Shown here piece after piece: positions 43,031 through 53,099 of a stretch of DNA of 64,000 nucleotides. The translations under genes and the position numbers were made by a program. The stretch comes from Prorocentrum cordatum (lineage: Eukaryota > Sar > Dinophyceae > Prorocentrales > Prorocentraceae). The notes below the pieces were generated by a model. It worked only from the letters and a program-made list of their open reading frames with translations. It searched no databases and was not told the origin of the DNA. The stretch spans positions 541,801 through 605,800 of the forward strand of contig CAUYUJ010021170.1 of assembly GCA_963575745.1 (NCBI GenBank), written 5' to 3'. How positions within the stretch are numbered: the first letter of the stretch is position 1; every line of letters begins with the position of its first letter.

Positions 43031-44770
43031 CTACTCTGCACTCAGCCGCCCCCAAGCCTCGGAGGCTACGCGGTAGGCTTCCTTTGCCATCTCTGTGATG
43101 GCATTCCCCTTGACGCCTTGCTGGGTTGCCCTGGACTTAGCCAGGCCGTAGGCCCAGCTGGCAAAAACGTTGCGGCTCCGCCCAGCCACCGACGATTTCA
43201 GAAGGATATCGGAGATATCAACCGTGACCTTGCCTTTCGTGATCTTGCCTACGTTGGCGCTCAGCTTCTTAGCGGCCTTGGGGGTCTGCTTCACCGAGGC
43301 CGCGGCCTTCGCCGCGCCTGGTTTGCCCGAGGCGCCCGCGGCCGCGGCGCCGACCGTGCCTCGGCCGCGGCCGCGGCCGCGTCCACCCCCACGCCCGCGG
43401 CCAGCCGTGGGCGCCGCATCCTTCGGGGCGAGGTGGCTCCCAAGTGCCTTCGCTGCCTGAGCCATGGCATGCACCAGCCCTGGCGCAGCCTGCTGGCCGC
43501 CCCCCGCAGAGGCGTCGGGGAGAGGCGCGGGTGGAGCCTCAGGCGGCATCGGGGCGGCCTGGCATGCGACGATTGTTGTTGCCCCAGCGATTGGCATTGG
43601 TGAGGCTGCCTCCGATGTGGTCACAGAAGCGCTCGTCTGCTGGCTGCCCTGGGAGTCGACGAGCGACGCAGGCGAGGCGTCGCGCCCAATCGGGAGCGTG
43701 TCAGCGCTGAGGGTACCAGGGCTACTATCCCTCCTGCGCGCTGCCCCCTTCGGCGCCGCCGTGTTCAGCATAGTCAGGTTCGCCTCGTTAAGCGTGTGCG
43801 CGTGTGTGTTACCGCCTTGCATCGACTGGAACATCATCCCGAACTGCATAAATGCATTCATCATGCCCTCCACGTCCATGCCGCGCTGGGGCGCCGAACC
43901 CCCGAAGGGCGCCGAACCCCTGCTCACGCGGGAAAGGGCGGGAACGATCTGGCCTCCAGCGTGGCCGACGGCATGGCACCTCCTGAGGGAATTGTGAGAG
44001 CCACGGTACCCGAGGTTCTCGTCGTGCATGTCAAGGAGTTGCTTGGTGATCTCGGCGGGGGGCTCCACTGCGGGCCCGTTAACGCACGCGAAGTCGAGCA
44101 CGGCTTGCGGCAGGCCCGCTGGAGTAGCAGGGTAACATTTCTGGTGGTCGAAGGGCCGCCTCGTCGAGCTGTCCAACCCCTTGACAAGGGAGCGGATCGT
44201 GCCCATGTGGCCCCTCATCTCGTTGGCGCTCATCGTCGTGCCTGCGGGGACGCCGACGATCAAGATGATCCCGAATGCGCGCTTGAGCAAGCCGTTGCCT
44301 GGGCACACAAGCCCGACGCGGTACAGCCTCTGAGCAATCACCTGCAGCTTGGGCGGCACAGTAATGTCGGGGTTCTGGATGACGTCCCAGTCGTTGGCGG
44401 TGAGGAACATGTGAATGTGATCGCACTTCTGCTAAACACGCACAACTCCGCTGTTCCTGCCAACTTTGTTCGTCTCGATGGCGTTGGCGAGGGCAGACGC
44501 CAACATCACCTTCTGATCCTCGGTCCACGGACCCGCGGCGACCTCCTGGGGCACTTCTGTGGCCACCTCCACAGAGACGTCCGCGGTGGCCTTCACGGCT
44601 ACCTGCAGGGCGTGCGCTTGGTCTTGCAGCAAGCTCGCCTTGGGGATCCCAGCGGCCACCTGGGCGTTGATGAAGGCCACCCGTTGGCGCACCATCTGCA
44701 CGAGGGTTGCGGCCACCGGCGGCGACGCCATCGGGTCGCAAGAGCACGAGTCTGGGGCGAAGCAAGCCAA
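43031..44770 (-). pseudogene. Gly/Arg-rich ORF of the 13-kb element, one in-frame TAG
   Basis: The N-terminal 112 residues (from ATG 44770) end at TAG (about 44434). The same frame continues directly with QKCDHIHMFLTANDWDVI and runs to 43031. This suggests one protein of about 580 residues with a single CAG-to-TAG change. Features: KCxHxxxFLTANDW followed by a helical region, FDHQKCYPATPAGLPQAVL, a low-complexity Ala/Pro/Ser middle, an RGG-type box (GRGRGGGRGRGRGRG) and a conserved-looking C-terminus. I know relatives as multicopy dinoflagellate proteins without assigned function. The RGG box suggests RNA or single-strand DNA binding. It lies upstream of the transposase-like gene on the same strand. 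Confidence 0.5.
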
Positions 44771-45044
44771 ACGACGAGACCCTGGCAGCCAAAAACGGCT
44801 ACGGGTGATGGTGGTGATGATTTGATGGCGAGGATGCTAGCGCGCCTTGCTGTTGCTTGTGGATGCAATGAGTCTCGGTAAGGATGCAAGCCCCTTGGGC
44901 GCCCAAGTCGAAGCTGTAATGACGCATGGTTCATGGCACATATGCTTGGTAAGGGTGGAAGCCCATGGGGGCGATACATGTTTGTTAACGGGCGTCCTTA
45001 GGGTATGTGAAGAGGCCCAACGCCAACCGTCATTATCTTAAACA

Positions 45045-45296
45045 TAATGACCCTCATCATCCACCTCCTCCGCCTCCTCCTCCTCCTCGTACTCCCCCTT
45101 CTCATGCTCCCCCTCCTCCTCCCCCTCCTCCTCATCATCCTCCTCCGCCTCATCCTCCGCCTCCTCCTCCTCATCATCATCATCCTCATCAGCATCATCC
45201 TCATCCTCATCATTCTCCTCCTCCTCCTCCATATCCTCCTCCTCCTCCTACTCTTCCTCATCATCCACCACCTCCTCCTCCTCAGCATCATCATCG

Positions 45297-45348
<52 letters not shown>

Positions 45349-45365
45349 AATCAGCATCATCCCTC
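45045..45365. repeat. (CTC)n/(CAT)n microsatellite
   Basis: CTCCTC-rich sequence to about 45250 and CATCATCAT to about 45355. Deduced Met/Arg or Pro/His runs are artefacts. Confidence 0.95.
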
Positions 45366-45486
45366 TCCCTGCACATGTCCCATCTCCCCCAAACAACCCC
45401 CAGTGTTCCGTACTGATGTGTGTGGGGGGGGCTTCGGGGAGCATCCAAGGATGCTCGAGCTGGACACCGCAGGGGGAGTAGAGGGA

Positions 45487-45898
45487 GTGTGAGCTCGACC
45501 CCCAGGGGAGTCGAGCGCAATTGAGCTCGACCCCCAGGGGAGTCGAGCGCATTTGAGCTCGACCCCCAGGGGAGTCGAGCGCATCTGATCAGGTGAGCTC
45601 GACCCCCAGGGGAGTCGAGCACAATTGAGCTCGACCCCCAGGGGAGTCGAGCGCAATTGAGCTCGACCCCCAGGAGAGGTGAGCGCATCTGCTCAGATGC
45701 GCTCGACGCCCCTGGGGGTCGAGCACAATTGAGCTCGACTCCCCTGGGGGTCGAGCTCAATTGCGCTCGCCTCCCCTGGGGGTCGAGCTCACCTGATCAG
45801 ATGCGCTCGACTCCCCTGGGGGTCGAGCTCAAATGCGCTCGACTCCCCTGGGGGTCGAGCTCAAATGCGCTCGACCCCCCTGGGGGTCGAGCTCACAC
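45487..45898. repeat. 412-bp palindrome built of palindromic 32-bp units
   Basis: Arms 45487-45692 and 45693-45898 are reverse complements with few mismatches. The exact centre is GCATCTGCTCAGATGC. Each arm holds about six copies of GCTCGACCCCCAGGGGAGTCGAGC or its complement. Every unit is itself a near-perfect hairpin, spaced by short AATT, ATTT or CTGATCAG linkers. It lies between two genes of the 13-kb element. Confidence 0.95.
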
Positions 45899-46258
45899 CT
45901 TCCTAGATGCTCTCAGGGTTGAGTTCGGGGACCCCCATGATGGCTCCCGTATGTTTTTCGAGACCCGCATGCGCCAACGAGGACCTCCAAGGGATCCCAA
46001 GATCGCATCATCTCCGATCCTTTCATTGCTTCCCCGCGACCCCCCTTCCGCCTCGTCATGCCCCCTCATCGGCACGGTTGGGGTCTCGGGTCTGCCTCAG
46101 GCGGGACCCCCCCCACGCCTCCTTGGCGCCACGGCTGGACTCGACCCGAGCAGCAGACACATGCCGTACACACATTTTCGCCTAGACCGCTAGAGTGAGG
46201 TGCGTATAGGTTCTAGCGCCAGTGCGCGGATGTCTTGCCAAGCTTGAGCACATCATAT
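45899..46258. other. Spacer
   Basis: Unrecognised sequence between the palindrome and the small-protein gene. Confidence 0.5.
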
Positions 46259-46410
46259 CTAGGTGAGGCCGAGCGGAGCGCTAAGGAGTATGCGTGCATA
46301 CCCCTTCCCACATGCGCGTGCAGCGGCACGTGCTACTATATCGAACAACAAAATTGCACACTGGCGCAGCCGAGGGGCGATATGTACACATGAGTCCGCA
46401 CGTGCGTTCA

Positions 46411-47195
46411 CTAGAGGTCCTGCACATTGTGGCTGTTGTAGTGAGCTTGGAGCACTGGCGCGACCTTGTCTGCCTTCTCCTGCATCTGCTCGTTGGTCGG
46501 GGCCCTGATGCACTGGGTTTTCGTCCTGGGGGTCCCACTCAACGGATCGATCCAGGTGGTCTTGAGGGAACACCTGCACGGCAAGTAGGTGACGTTTTTC
46601 TCTCGAATCACTGGAACGAACCCTGGGTCGCGAACAGTTTCATGGCTCGGGGTCTTCCTCAGCACCTGGATGTGTTCGGCCTTCAGTTCGACCGATAGTT
46701 TCGAGCGTAGGTAGGCGGAGGTCTGCACAGTCATGCAGTGGTCCTGGCCCAGGGCGTCCTGGACCTTGATAGAGCAGAACCCTGAAAGAAGGAAACGCCG
46801 ATGAAATCGCAGGCGCTGAAGGGGGTGCTGATTGGGCTGGGAGGTGTGGCCCACGTTCAGACCAGGGCGCCTGCGATTCCATCGATCCTTTCCTTCTTGG
46901 CCCTCTTCGCACATTGGGAATCGGGAGCATGATCTGCCAGGTGGTCGCCCTCGCGAGCGGCCTTTGCTTCGGCCTCATCCATCATTTGTTTTGTGGTCTC
47001 CAGGCGGCGTCTCTGGCAGAGCTCAAGCATCTCGAAATTGTTGTCCAGCAGCCTCTTGAAGGCTGCGTTCGAACGGTCGCAGGAAATCCATTTCTTACCA
47101 TCAGCCTCGTGCACGCGCGCACCCCACGAGTTGGCGGGCTGGGGGTCCTCGGCATCTCCGATGAGCACATAGCCCTCCTGAACGGTCAAGGGCAT
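46411..47195 (-). CDS. Small dinoflagellate-type protein of the 13-kb element, two exons (47195-46871, 46781-46411)
   Basis: Exon 1 starts at ATG 47195 (MPLTVQEGYVLIGDAEDP...) and includes WISCDRSNAAFKRLLDNNFE and a charged stretch (KQMMDEAEAKAAREGD, AKRAKKERIDGIAG). A GC-AG intron of 89 nt (46870-46782) is followed by exon 2: FCSIKVQDALGQDHCMTVQT, SVELKAEHIQVLRK, and a C-terminal half with VTYLPCRCSLKTTW. Splicing gives about 230 residues. It has no enzyme motif I can name. It resembles small multicopy dinoflagellate proteins found near the larger protein upstream (48205-51439). Role unknown. Confidence 0.5.
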
Positions 47196-47279
47196 GATGA
47201 GTAGCACTGGGAGGTTAGATACAAATACACGCCAAAACTCGCCAAGCGGCTTGAGCCTTCATGGCTATGCGATGGTGGA

Positions 47280-47510
47280 GGCTTTGTTATGCTATGCTAT
47301 GCTATGGCATGCGCCGTTGTTCTGTTTACGTTGATGTCCGACGTGACCTGTGATGCGCTATGCTATGCAATGCTATGGCGTTCGCCACCGTGCTATGCTA
47401 AGCTATGCAATTGCGCACTGTCTGGTTCGTGTTGTGGCGTATTGTTTGTTGATTCGGATCTCGCTTTTGTTTTGCAAATGTTATGCAATGCTGCGCTATG
47501 CCATGCCGTA
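47280..47510. repeat. Interrupted (CTATG)n pentanucleotide repeat
   Basis: TATGCTATGCTATG at about 47287-47312 and scattered ATGCTATG words to about 47510. It is the reverse complement of the GCATA tract at 28465-28620. Confidence 0.8.
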
Positions 47511-47754
47511 TTGTCTGGCTGCGACCTTCTGCGTTGGTCCTTGCGCGCCCTCCATCCGACCTCCAGCCTCCTCTGGCCCCCCCGCCCCGAACTCCAAAGT
47601 TAGCCGGAACTCAATGAAAAAAAGCCATCTTTCGGGTGGGGTCGGGAGGGCCATGCCGCAGCTGGATTTGCCTCGACATCTGCGCCATCGCGCGCCCAGC
47701 ACAAGGCGGGCCGACGGCTTCGCCCCCCTCCCACTGGACGTCGCGGCCCTGACT

Positions 47755-48025
47755 GGAGGAGGAGGGGGGCGAGGAGGAGGAGAAGGAGGAGGAGGAGGAG
47801 ATGAACGGCGAGGATTTCTGCGAGAGCTAGTGCGCTGGCAGCACGGGCGCCCTCCGCCCAGCAACGACGCTGGCCGCCAGCGCCCTCGCCGCGGGCGCCA
47901 AGGGCAGAGCGAGATGCCTCGCGCCTGCAGCGGAAAGCAGCGAGCCCCGCAGAGAGGGCGTCGCTGCTGGAGCCCGCGTGGGGATGGGAACGCCATGCCG
48001 AGTTAATGCGCTTGCGCTGATCATT

Positions 48026-48064
<39 letters not shown>

Positions 48065-48165
48065 GCCATCATCATCACCATCATCATCATCAACAGCATC
48101 ATCATCATCATAATCATCATCATCATCATCATCGTCATCGTCATCGTTATCGTCATCATCGTCCA
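47755..48165. repeat. Spacer with GAGGAGG and (CAT)n tracts
   Basis: GAGGAGGA at about 47755-47805 and CATCATCAT at about 48022-48165, downstream of the large gene. Confidence 0.85.
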
Positions 48166-48204
48166 TTCCCATCCTCTCTCGGGCGACTCGACAACGTCGA
48201 GCAC

Positions 48205-51200
48205 CTACTCGCGCGGCCTCTCGTTGGCGCCGCTCAGGGGCACATCGGGCGAGCTAGGAGACGGACGTGCGAACGCCGTGCCCTTCTTCAGCTTCGTCGT
48301 GTTGCGCAGCACGGGGATCAGCACGTTGCGACTGCAACCGCCCATGCCACGGGCGTTGGGAGCGCACGCGAGGTCGAGCTTCAGCTTGCCGACAGCGAGC
48401 GGCGCACTGTCATCATCCTCGGCCTCAGGGATGCACCAGTACGGCACCGCGAACGCCTTCTTGTCGCCCACGGGGAGCTGGCAGCACTTGGCGAGGTACA
48501 CGGCCGTGCCCGACGGGGCCCCGACACCATCCACGATGACGGCGCCCTCGGGGACCTTGTCTGTGGAGCATGCCCCGACATTGATGCTCAAGGGCACGAT
48601 GATCAACTGGCCAGGCTCATATGGTCTGTTGCACGCCACCTCCTGGACCTCGGTCTTGCCCGTCGGCGACGTGGCGTACTTGATGGTGAGGTCCACGGCA
48701 GGGCTCGTGATGCGGTGCGCTGTCATCACCGTGTCCCGCACCGATGCTCTGCACCCCTCGGTCAGGACATCTTGGTGGCCCTGCGGCGGGGTTCCAAAGA
48801 AGCTACGAGGGAGGTCGAGGAGGGGGTCGGGCAAGCTAGGTGCGATCGCGTCATATCTGACGTCCTACCCCCCCCCCCCCCCCCCCCCCCCCTCCCATCC
48901 CTTACCATGGCGCTGATTTTCTCTATCCGCGGACGCGTGTCGTAGCGGACTTGTGGCTCCGCGCGCGCGTGCGTAGTGGGTGGTGGTGCGCGTGCGTGCG
49001 TGCGCGCGTGCGTGCGTGCGTGTGTGGCTGCGGGTGGCGGCGGTGGCGGCGGCGGTGGTGGAGAGGGAAGAGGGGGCAGGGAGGGTGGGGGGAGGGAGGG
49101 TGGAAGGGGGGAGGGAAGAGGGAAGAGGGAGAGGGAAGAGGGAGGAGGGAGGGTGGGAGGGAGGGAGGGAGGGGCTCAGGGCCCGAAGCTCCAGGGCGGA
49201 GGCCTCGTCAGGGCCGACCGTCACGGAGAGGTGCGCCCAGCGCTTCATGACCTCTGCGGGGAGGGCAGCCCCCCGCCTCTCCTCCTCCTCCTCCTCCTCC
49301 TCCTCAGACCCCCCCTCCTCGCCTTCCGCATCATCCTCCGCATCCTCATCAGCGTCGTCGTCCTCGTCTTCCTCATCATCATCGGCATCGCCATCCTCAG
49401 CATCACCAGCAGCAGCAACATCAACATCGCCAGCACCATCGTAGTCACCATCGCCATCCGCAGCATCAGCATTACCACCGCCACAGCCATCATCACCACC
49501 ATACCAGCATCACATCACCATCGTGATCATCATCTCTACGTCGTCGTTGTCGGCGTCGTCGTCGTCGTCGTCATCAGCAGCAGCAGCATCGTCATCGTCG
49601 CCATCGTCATCGTAATCGTCGTCATATCATCCAACCCCATCCTCATACTCCCCCTGCCCTCTTCCTCGCTCGTATCAGTATCCTTATCCTCCTCATCCCC
49701 CTCCTCCTCCCCCTCATCTTCCTCCTCCTCCTCCTCCTCCCCCATCCCCCTCAGTATCTTCATGCATCTCCTCGTGCTTCTCAAGGTAGCCCGAGGTACC
49801 TGGTACTCGTCCAGCAGTTGGCCCGTCGGCACCTTGAGCTGGTCGGCCTTCTTGCTCGTCGCCCGCTTCTTGGCGTCATCATCCCCAGGTTCTGGCTCGA
49901 GGATGGCGCGGGGGCCCTCGCACCTCGCGATGGTCCACGGGCCGCCGAAGAACGGCGGCACCTTGCGCTCGACCACGGCCTTGGCCAAGAGCCCGCGCTG
50001 GACGAGCGTCTGCTGGGAGACGTCGCCGTCGCGAGTGGAGACTTTGAATCCCACTGGCCCCGACGCCGACGACGCTTGCCCCTTCTGCTGCATATCTGGC
50101 TCGACGTCGAACGGGGCCTCCTTCTGGTCGCTCCCAGGGAAGCGCAGGTAGACGTCGCCGAGGAATTCGCACGCGATCTGGTTGAGATCATCGTAGGTCT
50201 TCCTGCCTTTACCCTTTTCCCCAATAGCATCATCATGCCGCGGACCTGGAGGTCGCCAATGAGCCTGTTCTTGTCCGTGGCATTCGGGCTCGGCGTCAAA
50301 TCGCTGAGGCCATCAAGAAACTGCTTCGCCATCCTGACGATCTCAGAAAACTCCAAGCACTTGTTCTTGTTCTTGCCGACCAGGTTCTGGACGTCCCAGC
50401 TGGTCAGTAGGGTGGACACGCCGTTCTTCACATAGTTCTCAGGGCTGCACATTGCGCTCTTCACCATTGCGATGATGACGTCGGGTGCGCTCGCGAACTC
50501 CACGGTACCCAAGATCTTGAACACCGAGCTCGGGACATCAACTTTGGTCCTCATCAACTTCGACCAGATGTCCAACTCATTGAGCAGCGGCGCCTGCTCA
50601 TGCCCCCCAGACCAGTTCTCGACGAACTTGGTGAGGTCCTTGATCTGCCCCTTCAGGCGTGGCTTTCCCGACTCGATGTTCGTGACCACTCCAGGCCAGT
50701 CGAACTCGCCCTTCTTCTTGAGGTTCCGACCACCCTTCGCGTGAATCTCCATCAGGAGCTGCATCTTCGTCAAGGTCCGCTCCGTCTGGTGCCCTGAGTT
50801 GCCTGCGTCTTGCAGGAACTCGGGGAGGCCAGGGCACCCGTGGAGGATCTCATTCCGAATCATCACCCACTCGATGCCCTCGTCGAGGAATTCCTTGATC
50901 GAGGGGTTGATGGCGATCACCTTCTCGCGCGCCAGCTTGCCGTCCCTGCACAGGTGCTCCAGGTCGGCGATGTCGCAGAGCGCCTCGGCGTTGACAGCGT
51001 TCAAGCCGAAGTTGGCGTGAGTGCACGTGACCGACACCGCGCGTATGTCTTCGCGAGACACAGGCGCCAGCATGTCGTCTGAGTTCGACGCCATATCCAC
51101 GTTGAACTTGATCTCATCCGAGTCGTGTGGGCCCAGCTGGAAGCAAGTGGGGCTGTCCAGCCTGCTCTTGACGAAGCCCTGCTCGATAATCCTGGCCAGC

Positions 51201-51439
51201 AACAGGTGCACATCGACGGGGTCGACGCCGTTGCCGTGCCTGTTCCGACTCGACGCCGCCACATGCTTGGGTTTCATCCTCTCTTTGGTGGCGAGCCCGT
51301 GTTGGAGCAAGTAGTTGACCAGCTCCTCGCTCTTGGCTTTCTTCTGCTGGCACTCAGCCTGCGCGGCGAAGCTCGCGAGCCGACCGTTGATCCACGGGAT
51401 GGCAGCCTCCAAGGCCGCCTTGAACCCGCCCGACGCCAT
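48205..51439 (-). CDS. Large dinoflagellate-type protein of the 13-kb element, multi-exon
   Basis: The main exon runs from ATG 51439 (MASGGFKAALEAAIPWINGR) to about 49800. It includes HVAASSRNRHGNGVDPVDVH, VSVTCTHANFGLNA and EWVMIRNEILHGCPGLPEFL. A one-base frame change near 50205 is needed to continue into DDLNQIACEFLGDVYLRFPG and FFGGPWTIARCEGPRAILEP, ending DEYQ. A short exon (about 49251-49165) follows with VMKRWAHLSVTVGPDEASAL. A last exon (about 48780-48205) has PGQLIIVPLSINV, FAVPYWCIPE and NVLIPVLRNTTKLKKGT. Introns are filled with CAT/TCC and G-rich repeats. I recognise the family as abundant and unnamed in dinoflagellates. Function is unknown; exon borders are approximate. Confidence 0.5.
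48866..49170. repeat. Poly-C run and G-rich tract within a probable intron
   Basis: An unbroken run of about 26 C at 48867-48892, then GCGTGCGT words and GGGAGGGAGGG sequence (49060-49170). Confidence 0.9.
49265..49780. repeat. TCC/CAT/CGT trinucleotide-rich probable intron
   Basis: CTCCTC, ATCATC and TCGTCGTC repeats between the main exon and the short exon of the large gene. No coding motif is seen. Confidence 0.75.
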
Positions 51440-51934
51440 ATATTCCGCACGTGAGATAATCGAGATACCTCGAAGCTTGAGCACTAAATGGCTACTTAGG
51501 GGGGTGCATCGGGAGGTCCCTTCACCATCCAGCACAGAGCCCCCCACGAGCGATGATATCGCTGCGAACCCTCATGGGGCCCTCTCGGGGGGGGGGCTTT
51601 GGATACTACTCAAGACGCCATGAGGGCCAACGAGTAACCCCGAGGGTGACCCACAAAGGCCCGTGGCCCAACTGGGTCCCAGTGCCCAAAGAGGCCCCTC
51701 CTCTTCCTCCTCTTGTTTCTCCTCCTCCTCGTCCTCCACCTCCTCATCCTCATGTTGGTCCTCCCCTTTTCCTCCTCCTCCTCCTCCTGCTACTCCTCAA
51801 CCGAAAATCGCAAGTCCGCACGCCGACTTGTGACTATCGTGGGGCCAGATCGGGGCCATGGCATCCCCCTTCTCATGACCCCCCCCCCGCCATCATCATG
51901 TCCCGCCTCGTCTTAGTGCGATGCCGAACCCCAA
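51440..51934. other. 5' flank of the large gene
   Basis: Spacer upstream of ATG 51439. It contains a pyrimidine tract (about 51700-51795) but no recognised promoter motif. Confidence 0.45.
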
Positions 51935-52301
51935 CATCGCGATCACCGAAACCGCGTTTACGAAGAAGCTAAAGTGTTTAGCTAAACTGAGTTTCCGAGT
52001 TTAGCTAATCGAGGTTTCACAACCGCTAAACAGGTTAGCTGAATATCGTAACCACCTTAGATATCCTCCGTATTCAAGTTAGCAAGATAGCCTAAGCATT
52101 TTAGTAAATGCTTATATGTGTGCTATGTGGTAACTAAAGGCGCTAAATGGTTGCACCTTGCGTCGTCGAGGATACGATGATATAACCGAGGATATGCAGT
52201 TATAATTTGCTTATAAGTTGCTTATAATATGCTTATATACATGATATATATGCTTATATCATGCCTAAATGGTTAGGAACCGCCGCGGCGATTCAAGTAG
52301 T
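51935..52301 (+). repeat. Right terminal and subterminal repeat of the 13-kb element
   Basis: AT-richer than its surroundings, with repeated TTAGCTAAAC, GCTTATA and CTAAAT words. It ends GCGGCGATTCAAGTA (52287-52301), the exact reverse complement of the left terminus. Confidence 0.7.
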
Positions 52302-52415
52302 CTGTACTCTCTGTTTCAACCCTTTACTTTGGGGCAGTCTGTAAGGTGACTGCGAGCTGTCCGGCATGACTGTCAGACAGCTGGGGCTGCAAAACCTAGG
52401 AGAAAGTTCTACCTG
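52302..52415 (+). other. Copia 3' non-coding sequence, right of the nested insertion
   Basis: About 114 bp between the inserted element and the 3' LTR, belonging to the copia element. AGGAGAAAG (about 52398) is the only purine-rich stretch that could serve as polypurine tract. Confidence 0.5.
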
Positions 52416-52537
52416 TGTAACAGCAGAGCAGATTTCACGATATAGGTTTTGCATTTAGTTTATCACTCAAGAGCGTCTCTCGTAACTTGACGCGTTGGCT
52501 CAAGGGAAAAGCATCTGCGTACCTTGCTGCTGCCACA
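52416..52537 (+). repeat. 3' LTR of the copia element
   Basis: 122 bp, starting TGTAACAGCAGAGC and ending GCTGCTGCCACA, with five differences from the 5' LTR. It is followed by GACT and then the (CTA)n array. Confidence 0.85.
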
Positions 52538-52538
52538 G

Positions 52539-52986
<448 letters not shown>

Positions 52987-53099
52987 CGCCGCTGCTACAA
53001 CTACGACGATGAGGAGAAGGAGGAGGACGGCGTTTACCGCTCCTCCTAATGTTGCTTTCCTAAAGGCTCCAACTCCTAGGTCGGGTCGCACTGGGATGC

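Larger units (their letters stand above)
39174..52301 (-). mobile_element. 13.1-kb multi-gene DNA transposon nested in the copia element
   Basis: The bounds are a 15-bp perfect terminal inverted repeat: TACTTGAATCGCCGC at 39174-39188 and its reverse complement at 52287-52301. Homology continues weakly inward (CTAAGCGTTTAGG versus CTAACCATTTAGG). Both ends carry clustered TAAAC/GTTTAG subterminal motifs, including a shared TAAACACTTTAGC...CGTAAAC block. If the repeat is taken as CTTGAATCGCCGC, the flank is a TA duplication. The cargo is four or more genes, all on the minus strand, and a DDE-transposase-like protein is the last. Copia sequence abuts on both sides. The ORF types are ones I know as multicopy in dinoflagellates, without names. 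Confidence 0.65.

Noticed and set aside
45487-45898. CRISPR-like array of 32-bp repeats
   Set aside because: Units are palindromic, spacers are 2-15 bp and repetitive, orientation flips at the centre, and the DNA is eukaryotic.
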